Below, piece after piece: positions 1 to 4,139 of a DNA stretch of 7,142 bases. This DNA is from Lachnospiraceae bacterium UBA3332 (GTDB lineage: Bacteria > Bacillota > Clostridia > Lachnospirales > Lachnospiraceae). The stretch's first letter is position 1, and each line of letters opens with the position of its first letter. The DNA is taken from positions 578-7,719 of the forward strand of contig DERU01000257.1 of the NCBI GenBank assembly GCA_002361095.1, read 5' to 3'. Below the pieces are notes generated by a model. It worked only from the letters and a program-made list of their open reading frames with translations. It searched no databases and was not told the DNA's origin. Both the position numbers and the translations under genes were made by a program.

Positions 1-1
1 C

Positions 2-1492
2 GGCGTGCGGGGCGTGAACCCGGTGAACGGTCGGGAGATCCCCATTTTCATCTCCGACTATGTGCTGGCCACCTACGGCACGGGGGCCATTATGGCCGTG
101 CCCGCCCACGACGATCGGGACTGGGAGTTTGCCAAGAAGTTTGGAATGCCCATTGTTCAGGTGGTGGAGAGCGCAAAGGGACCGGTTGACGTAAATGAGG
201 CGGCGTTTACGGATGTGGCCACCGGGAAACTTGTCAATTCCGGTTTCCTAAACGGTATGGAAGTAACGGAGGCCAAAAAAGCCATCACCGAACATCTGGT
301 TCAAAAAGGGATCGGCACTGCAAAAACAAATTATAAACTGCGGGATTGGGTGTTTTCCAGACAGCGTTATTGGGGGGAACCCATTCCGATTGTAAAATGT
401 GAAAAGTGCGGTTATGTGCCGATACCGGAGGAACAGCTTCCGTTGGAACTTCCGGAGGTGGAAAGTTATATGCCCACCGATAACGGGGAATCCCCGCTGG
501 CGGCCATGAGAAGCTGGGTGGAGACCACTTGTCCCTGCTGCGGGCAAAAGGCGGAGCGGGAGACAGATACCATGCCCCAGTGGGCAGGTTCGTCCTGGTA
601 TTTTATCCGTTATATTGATCCGCACAATAAGGAAGCGCTGGCAAGCCCGGAAGCGATGAAGTACTGGCTTCCCGTGGACTGGTACAACGGGGGAATGGAG
701 CATACGACCCTGCATCTGTTGTACTCCAGGTTCTGGCACAGATTCCTGTACGACCAGGGAATCGTAAACTGTCCGGAACCTTACCAAAAGAGAACTTCCC
801 ACGGTATGATTCTTGGGGAAAACGGGGAGAAGATGAGCAAGTCCAGGGGCAATGTGGTAAACCCGGACGATATTGTGAATGATTTTGGCGCGGACACCCT
901 CCGCACTTACGAGATGTTTATCGGCGCGTTTGAATTGAGCGCGGCGTGGAGCCAGGAAGGGGTAAAAGGATGCCGTAGGTTTTTGGAACGCGTCTGGAAG
1001 CTGCAGGAACTGGTGCAGGAGGAAGAAGGTTATTCCAAAGAACTGGAAACCAGGATGCATCAGACCATTAAAAAAGTTTCCGGCGATTACGAGAGTTTGA
1101 AATACAATACCGGGATCGCGGCCATGATGGCGCTGATCAACGAGTTTTACAAGGCCGGGCGCGTGACGAAAGGAGAATTCAAAACCCTCCTGATTCTGTT
1201 AAATCCCGTAGCGCCCCATATGACGGAGGAACTTTGGGAGATTATGGGGTACGAAGGCTATCTGTATCAGGCTAAGTGGCCGGTATGGGAGGAGGAAAAA
1301 ACCGTGGAGGCCGTGATCGAAATTGCGGTACAGGTCAACGGGAAAGTGCGTGCGACCGTGAAGCTTGCGGCGGACGCAGATAAGGAGACGGCGATCGCTG
1401 CCGGGAAGGAAGCGGTGGCGGATAAGCTGACCGGTACCGTGGTGAAGGAGATCTATGTGCCGGGCAGACTGGTGAATATCGTACAAAAATAA
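2..1492 (+). CDS. leuS: Leucyl-tRNA synthetase, C-terminal part (5' end outside window)
   Basis: This class I aminoacyl-tRNA synthetase charges tRNA-Leu with leucine in the cytoplasm. The reading frame is open at the left edge, so about 496 of the usual ~800 residues are present; the HIGH signature and the first part of the editing domain lie upstream. Visible landmarks in order are the late CP1 editing segment (YGTGAIMAVPAHDDRDWEF, near bases 75-130), the catalytic-core motif RDWVFSRQRYWGEPIP (about 340-390), two Cys pairs of a zinc-type insertion (CEKCG near 400, CPCCG near 530), and WAGSSWYFIRY (about 583-615). The class I KMSKS loop, GEKMSKSRGNVVNPDD, lies at about 823-870. The rest is the anticodon-binding helical domain and the small C-terminal domain ending in YVPGRLVNIV. 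The TAA stop is at 1490-1492 and a terminator follows 21 bases later. No frameshift or missing motif was seen, and the assignment is secure. Confidence 0.98.
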   Translation, partial: GVRGVNPVNGREIPIFISDYVLATYGTGAIMAVPAHDDRDWEFAKKFGMPIVQVVESAKGPVDVNEAAFTDVATGKLVNSGFLNGMEVTEAKKAITEHLVQKGIGTAKTNYKLRDWVFSRQRYWGEPIPIVKCEKCGYVPIPEEQLPLELPEVESYMPTDNGESPLAAMRSWVETTCPCCGQKAERETDTMPQWAGSSWYFIRYIDPHNKEALASPEAMKYWLPVDWYNGGMEHTTLHLLYSRFWHRFLYDQGIVNCPEPYQKRTSHGMILGENGEKMSKSRGNVVNPDDIVNDFGADTLRTYEMFIGAFELSAAWSQEGVKGCRRFLERVWKLQELVQEEEGYSKELETRMHQTIKKVSGDYESLKYNTGIAAMMALINEFYKAGRVTKGEFKTLLILLNPVAPHMTEELWEIMGYEGYLYQAKWPVWEEEKTVEAVIEIAVQVNGKVRATVKLAADADKETAIAAGKEAVADKLTGTVVKEIYVPGRLVNIVQK

Positions 1493-1513
1493 AGACCGGA
1501 AAGATGGCAGTTC

Positions 1514-1547
1514 AAAACAGGCCGCGCTTTTTTGCACGGCCTGTTTT
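1514..1547. terminator. Bidirectional intrinsic terminator between leuS and the convergent minus-strand genes
   Basis: A perfect 11-bp inverted repeat is seen: AAAACAGGCCG (1514-1524) and CGGCCTGTTTT (1537-1547). A further GC/GC pair can form inside it around a T6 loop. The arms start with A4 and end with T4, so the hairpin has a U-tract in both directions. It sits between the leuS stop (1492) and the stop of the convergent 95-aa gene (1590), as expected for a shared terminator. Confidence 0.85.
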
Positions 1548-1589
1548 GGCGCCATACGGTAGTGGCTGCGGCGAAACGGCAGTCAAAAC

Positions 1590-1877
1590 TTATTTTTTTT
1601 GCGCCATCAGCCGCATGATCTGGTTCATTTTACTGATTTCCTCCGGCGTACTGTATTTTTTGATGGCATTGATGATCGCGTTCATTTCTTCCTGTGAAAA
1701 GGAAATGTTTTCGTTTCTGCTGCGCTGCGCAAGGGCCAGCAAAAAGGGCAGAAGTTCTTTTTGACTGAGATTTTTACTTTCAAAAACAAGTTTTTGTAAA
1801 AAATCAAGCTTTTCTTTTGGAATACCCTGTACGGATGGCTCCTGCATCCAAGGGGGGGAACCGTTTTGAGAATCCAT
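1590..1877 (-). CDS. Hypothetical helical protein, 95 aa, likely small paralogue of its upstream neighbour
   Basis: I do not recognise this family. The start at 1877 was chosen because GGAGG (1888-1892) lies 10 bases upstream; an in-frame ATG at 1922 has no such site. The protein has no signal peptide and no membrane segment. After a Pro/Gln-rich N-terminus (residues 1-20) it looks all-helical, with a Leu-rich helix (about 39-51) and a Met/Lys-rich C-terminal helix (79-95). Residues 67-90 align without gaps to residues 78-101 of the 183-aa protein encoded just upstream, with 8 of 24 identical and a shared TP-x-E. Residues 23-52 align with its residues 20-49, with 6 of 30 identical. This suggests a shortened paralogue. 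The two genes are 56 bases apart and probably co-transcribed. A role in sporulation is only inferred, from the promoter candidate in front of the pair. Confidence 0.75.
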   Translation of the reverse strand: MDSQNGSPPWMQEPSVQGIPKEKLDFLQKLVFESKNLSQKELLPFLLALAQRSRNENISFSQEEMNAIINAIKKYSTPEEISKMNQIMRLMAQKK

Positions 1878-1887
1878 ATCTAATTTG

Positions 1888-1892
1888 CCTCC
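1888..1892 (-). promoter_or_regulatory. Ribosome binding site deciding the start at 1877
   Basis: GGAGG on the minus strand lies 10 bases before the ATG at 1875-1877. It selects a 95-residue product over the 110-residue alternative starting at 1922. Confidence 0.75.
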
Positions 1893-1903
1893 AAGATTAC
1901 TGT

Positions 1904-1932
1904 AAAAGCCCCGATTGCGCATACCGGCTTTT
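1904..1932 (-). terminator. Weak intercistronic hairpin / possible attenuator
   Basis: AAAAGCC (1904-1910) and GGCTTTT (1926-1932) form a 7-bp stem with a 15-base loop, just after the stop of the 183-aa gene (1934). On the minus strand the 3' arm ends in T4. It could lower expression of the 95-aa gene or mark an RNA processing point. The stem is short, so full termination is doubtful. Confidence 0.4.
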
Positions 1933-1933
1933 T

Positions 1934-2485
1934 TTAACTGCCAAGCGTTGTCTGGAACATTTCAAACATGGCCTGTTGTTCCGGGGAGAGCAGGCCTTTG
2001 AGCATATCGATGGGATTGGACTGTGGGGCTGCGGAATCTGCGGCCGCCCCTGCAGAACCAGGACGGTCCGGCTCACCCGGGATGTCAGGGTCAGCCTGCC
2101 CGGCAGGGGAAGTCTCCTGTGTCATTTGGGAAAACACCTGCATCATTCCCATCATTTCCTCATACATTTCCATACTCTTTTTCATATTGGCCAGTTGGTC
2201 AAACATGGCGCGCTCCGAGGGCGTGCAGAAATTCTTGATCTGCTCAAAAATGGCAACGATGTCCGGCTGGCCGCCTGTTTTGTCACGGGCTTCCACAGCA
2301 TGCAGCGCAGCGTATCGGGCAAAATAATCCATTGTATAGCGCAGTTCCATGAATTTGATTAAAATAGCCAGTCTTTTCCTGCTTTGGATGTCAAAGTAAG
2401 GGAGAAGCACTTTCAGGATTTGTATATGGTTGTTGGTATAGAGCGTGTCAAAAGTGACAATCGCTTGGTTTTCGGTTTGCTCCAT
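1934..2485 (-). CDS. Hypothetical helical, Met-rich protein, 183 aa
   Basis: I do not recognise a named family. The start at 2485 is set by GGAGG (2496-2500) 10 bases upstream; the longer frame to 2614 would run through a terminator hairpin and lacks a site. Residues 1-70 look like a compact helical domain (motifs TNNHIQILKVLLPYF and AILIKFMELRYTMDYF). Residues 75-125 form a second helical part with a Met-rich, possibly coiled segment (101-121). Residues 125-158 are a Pro/Gly/Ala/Asp-rich flexible linker, and 159-183 a final helix. A short motif recurs inside the protein: TPSERAMFDQL (88-98) and SPEQQAMFEMF (167-177). There is no signal peptide or membrane span. It is the first gene of a two-gene unit with its 95-aa probable paralogue. 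A mother-cell sporulation role is inferred from the upstream sigma-E-like promoter only. Confidence 0.78.
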   Translation of the reverse strand: MEQTENQAIVTFDTLYTNNHIQILKVLLPYFDIQSRKRLAILIKFMELRYTMDYFARYAALHAVEARDKTGGQPDIVAIFEQIKNFCTPSERAMFDQLANMKKSMEMYEEMMGMMQVFSQMTQETSPAGQADPDIPGEPDRPGSAGAAADSAAPQSNPIDMLKGLLSPEQQAMFEMFQTTLGS

Positions 2486-2495
2486 TTTTATCGGA

Positions 2496-2500
2496 CCTCC
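2496..2500 (-). promoter_or_regulatory. Ribosome binding site deciding the start at 2485
   Basis: GGAGG on the minus strand lies 10 bases before the ATG at 2483-2485. It supports a 183-residue product rather than the 226-residue frame opening at 2614. Confidence 0.75.
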
Positions 2501-2511
2501 CTTTCCCTTTA

Positions 2512-2540
2512 TGGATATGTGTAAAAAAGGCGGTTTATGC
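2512..2540 (-). promoter_or_regulatory. Candidate sigma-E-like sporulation promoter
   Basis: On the minus strand GCATAAA (2534-2540) is followed after 14 bases by CATATCCA (2512-2519). This resembles the known sigma-E pattern, a -35 of the type kmATAnn and a -10 beginning CATA, with the right 14-base spacing. The -10 match beyond CATA is imperfect. The predicted RNA start would be near 2505, just before the ribosome binding site at 2496-2500. Judged by eye only. Confidence 0.35.
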
Positions 2541-2555
2541 GGAATTTTCCTATGT

Positions 2556-2598
2556 TGCCAAAAGGCATTGCCCCATGACGGGACAATGCCTTTTGGCA
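2556..2598 (-). terminator. Strong hairpin terminator downstream of the Cys-rich gene
   Basis: A perfect 15-bp inverted repeat is seen: TGCCAAAAGGCATTG (2556-2570) and CAATGCCTTTTGGCA (2584-2598). After one mismatch a further CCC/GGG pairing closes a 5-base loop. T4 lies within the 3' arm on either strand. It separates the Cys-rich gene (stop at 2662) from the 183-aa gene (start 2485), so the latter needs its own promoter. Confidence 0.75.
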
Positions 2599-2601
2599 TA
2601 T

Positions 2602-2630
2602 CAGGCTGCGGCATGGCTGCCGCCGGCCTG
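2602..2630 (-). other. Second 3'-UTR hairpin after the Cys-rich gene
   Basis: CAGGC (2602-2606) pairs with GCCTG (2626-2630). Inside it CGGC pairs with GCCG across a 9-base loop, with a 2-base bulge. It lies between the stop at 2662 and the stronger hairpin at 2556-2598. It may stabilise the mRNA end; there is no U-tract, so it is not called a terminator. Confidence 0.35.
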
Positions 2631-2661
2631 CTATTTGGTTAGAGGTGCATGGGCACTGGTA

Positions 2662-2925
2662 TTAGCAGCAGCCAAAACCGTTGCCGCCGCAGAACAGCAG
2701 GATCAGGATCAGGATCAGGCAGCTGCACCCGTTGTTGTCATTGCCACATCCGCAGCCACAGTTGTTGCCGCCGAAGAAGCTGCCGTTGCCGCCGCACAAA
2801 AGCAAAAGGATGATGATCCAGATACAGCTATCGCCGCCGAAGCCGGTTCCGCAGCCGCAGCCACATCCGCATTCATTGGAACGATTGTTGTTGCATCCAC
2901 AGTTTGTTGCCGATAAGTCACTCAT
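2662..2925 (-). CDS. Small Gly/Cys/Asn-rich protein with two hydrophobic CX9C repeats, 87 aa
   Basis: The start is well supported: GGAGG (2935-2939) lies 9 bases before the ATG at 2925. The product has 16 Cys, 21 Gly and 12 Asn in 87 residues. It is built as two tandem units: a CGCGCG stretch (19-26 and 56-61), a polar part, then nine purely hydrophobic residues bracketed by cysteines (C34-C44 and C69-C79), then GGNG. Each hydrophobic run is too short to span a membrane as an ordinary helix, so beta or cross-linked packing is more likely. The composition resembles clostridial proteins given chorion-like or spore-coat-like automatic names; that comparison is from memory. A sigma-K-like promoter upstream fits a late spore coat or crust component cross-linked through disulfides. 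A secreted modified peptide is a less likely alternative, since no modification enzyme is nearby. The GATCAG tandem at 2701-2718 encodes the second hydrophobic run. Confidence 0.8.
   Translation of the reverse strand: MSDLSATNCGCNNNRSNECGCGCGCGTGFGGDSCIWIIILLLLCGGNGSFFGGNNCGCGCGNDNNGCSCLILILILLFCGGNGFGCC
2698..2718. repeat. Hexanucleotide tandem repeat (3.5 x GATCAG)
   Basis: Three exact GATCAG copies (2701-2718) follow a half copy CAG (2698-2700). Read on the minus strand they encode alternating Leu-Ile within the second hydrophobic run of the Cys-rich protein. Because the unit is 6 bases, gain or loss of a copy would keep the frame and change the run by two residues. Confidence 0.85.
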
Positions 2926-2957
2926 TGTTTAGAGCCTCCAAATTGATGATTATGGTT

Positions 2958-2986
2958 TATGATATGTGTGGGTGGTTGTCTGTGTT
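2958..2986 (-). promoter_or_regulatory. Candidate sigma-K-like promoter for the Cys-rich gene
   Basis: On the minus strand AACA (2983-2986) is followed after exactly 16 bases by CATATCATA (2958-2966). This fits the sigma-K pattern of an AC-centred -35 and a -10 of CATAnnnTA. The start of RNA would fall near 2950, leaving a short leader carrying the GGAGG at 2935-2939. It predicts late mother-cell expression. The match is good but the motif is short, so chance is not excluded. Confidence 0.45.
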
Positions 2987-3074
2987 TCCCGTATAGGGGA
3001 ATATTTTTTTCGGATGACCGGGATTCTTTAGGAGGAAGGAACGGGGGACGGATTTTTCCATATTTTGAAATAAA

Positions 3075-3080
3075 AAAGGA
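3075..3080 (+). promoter_or_regulatory. Ribosome binding site supporting the S8 peptidase start at 3091
   Basis: AAAGGA lies 10 bases before the ATG at 3091. The alternative in-frame ATG at 2959 has no such site and lies inside the opposite-strand promoter candidate. Confidence 0.6.
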
Positions 3081-3090
3081 ATATTTTGCG

Positions 3091-4008
3091 ATGAACCGCG
3101 TAAGAAGCGTAATCCATGCCATGTCCGCTGAGATATACCCCTATACAGGGGCAGGCGTGACAGCGGCAGTTTTGGACACCGGTTTTGCCCTGCATCCGGA
3201 TTTGGAGGAAAGGCTGGTATGTTTCAAGGATTTTTGCGGCAGTTTGACGCTGCCCTATGACGACTGCGGGCACGGCACCCATGTGGCGGGGTGCTTATGT
3301 GGAAGCGGCGTGTGTTCCAAGGGAATTTATAGGGGAATTGCGCCGCAGTGCCGGATCATATCCTGTAAGGTATTGGATGAAAAAGGGGAAGGGTCGGCGG
3401 AAGATATGGCGGCAGGGATTCGCTACATTCTGGAAACCCAAAAGCTGTATCAGACCAAAATTCTCAATATTTCCGTCGGCATTAATCATATAGAAGAAGA
3501 GCATGGGCAAAAGCTGCTGTTGTCTTTGCTGGAAGAAGCCTATTTTGCGGGAATTTTGGTAGTGGTTGCCGCCGGAAATAACGGCCCCGGAAACGGAAGC
3601 ATTTCAAAGCTGGGGGAAAGTCCGCATGTGGTGGCGGTGGGATGCCATGACGGACAGAACTATCCGGACAGGAAAAATTCCTGTGAGGCTTATTCCGGAA
3701 GGGGCGCCGCAGGGGCGGCGCTGCGCAAGCCCGACCTGGTGGCACCGGGCACAAAAATCGTCTCCTGCAATGCGGATTTCAAAAAAAATTGGACCGGAGG
3801 GATCCGGCGTGCATATACGCAAAAGAGCGGTTCTTCCATGGCGGTTCCGGCAGTCAGCGGCGCTGCGGCCCTTTTGTGGGAAAAATATCCGTCCTATACC
3901 AATGTACAAATTCGGGATCTTCTTTTAAACAGCGCTGCGGATTTAAGGGAAGACCCCCAAAAGCAGGGATGGGGAATGCTGCATGTGGGCAGGGCGCTGC
4001 GGGGATGA
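3091..4008 (+). CDS. Compact S8 (subtilisin-like) serine peptidase, 305 aa, no signal peptide
   Basis: This is a subtilase-fold peptidase. The catalytic triad is visible: Asp29 in AAVLDTGF, His61 in GHGTHVAG and Ser249 in SGSSMAVP. The oxyanion Asn163 is in AAGNNG. The catalytic domain starts within ~20 residues of the chosen start and fills the protein, so there is no signal peptide and no long propeptide. It should act in the cytoplasm, like intracellular subtilisins, where in a sporulating cell it could be mother-cell restricted. The usual GTSMA is GSSMA here, a mild variant. The protein has 11 cysteines, many for a cytoplasmic enzyme. It is transcribed divergently from the 16-Cys protein gene, with 165 bases between the two starts. 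The natural substrate is unknown; processing of a coat or germination protein is a guess from context. No clear terminator follows it. Confidence 0.9.
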   Translation: MNRVRSVIHAMSAEIYPYTGAGVTAAVLDTGFALHPDLEERLVCFKDFCGSLTLPYDDCGHGTHVAGCLCGSGVCSKGIYRGIAPQCRIISCKVLDEKGEGSAEDMAAGIRYILETQKLYQTKILNISVGINHIEEEHGQKLLLSLLEEAYFAGILVVVAAGNNGPGNGSISKLGESPHVVAVGCHDGQNYPDRKNSCEAYSGRGAAGAALRKPDLVAPGTKIVSCNADFKKNWTGGIRRAYTQKSGSSMAVPAVSGAAALLWEKYPSYTNVQIRDLLLNSAADLREDPQKQGWGMLHVGRALRG

Positions 4009-4065
4009 ATGAAACGGCTGTCCTGCCGCCCGCAAAATGGTTTCCATGTTTGAAAAGGAAAAAAC

Positions 4066-4094
4066 TTGACACAGAATGTATAATCGTATACAAT
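4066..4094 (+). promoter_or_regulatory. Sigma-A promoter of the citrate/isocitrate operon
   Basis: A perfect -35 box TTGACA (4066-4071) is followed after 17 bases by TACAAT (4089-4094), close to the consensus TATAAT. RNA should start near 4101, giving a leader of about 40 bases before the ATG at 4140. The -10 box lies inside the palindrome at 4077-4100, so the promoter looks repressible. Confidence 0.85.
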
Positions 4095-4100
4095 TATACA
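4077..4100. promoter_or_regulatory. 24-bp near-perfect palindromic operator over the -10 box
   Basis: The arms TGTATAAT (4077-4084) and ATTATACA (4093-4100) are exact inverted repeats. The 8 bases between them are also symmetrical except for one pair, giving 11 of 12 matching positions. The core GTATAC with ATyG flanks resembles operators of FadR-type GntR regulators, and such a regulator is encoded two genes downstream (by order, the second gene of the operon). A protein bound here would block RNA polymerase. That this GntR protein is the binder is inferred. Confidence 0.75.
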
Positions 4101-4139
4101 AAAAAGGAAAAAACTTAAAAAAGCTAAGGAGAGAATGCC

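Larger units (their letters stand above)
4053..4116. repeat. 15-bp direct repeat bracketing the promoter and palindrome
   Basis: The 15-mer AAAAGGAAAAAACTT occurs exactly at 4053-4067 and again at 4102-4116, 49 bases apart. The first copy ends in the first two bases of the -35 box; the second lies in the predicted leader. It is A-rich, so low complexity may explain it, but the two copies match in every base. Confidence 0.6.

Noticed and set aside
248..1060. Long open frame antisense to leuS
   Set aside because: It overlaps a clearly conserved gene, has no recognisable motif and reflects the codon pattern of leuS.
2575..2932. Ala-rich and Pro/Gln-rich open frames on the plus strand opposite the Cys-rich gene
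   Set aside because: Their composition follows from the Gly/Cys/Asn codons on the other strand. The minus-strand frame has a GGAGG site, a promoter candidate and a structured repeat.
3030..3035. Strong AGGAGG without a gene
   Set aside because: No ATG, GTG or TTG lies within a usable distance, so it is not called a leader peptide.
2959..3090. N-terminal extension of the S8 peptidase by 44 residues (in-frame ATG at 2959)
   Set aside because: There is no ribosome binding site, it overlaps the opposite promoter candidate, and the extra residues do not resemble a signal peptide or subtilisin propeptide.
3998..4051. Possible terminators after the S8 peptidase (TGCGGG/CCCGCA with an inner CGGC/GCCG; CAAAATGG/CCATGTTTG)
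   Set aside because: The first has an 11-base one-sided bulge and no U-tract; the second is short and AT-rich. Neither is convincing, so the transcript end is unknown.
4079..4084. Perfect TATAAT downstream of TTGACA
   Set aside because: The spacing is only 7 bases, too short for RNA polymerase. TACAAT at 4089-4094 has the correct 17-base spacing. TATAAT here is better read as part of the palindrome arm.
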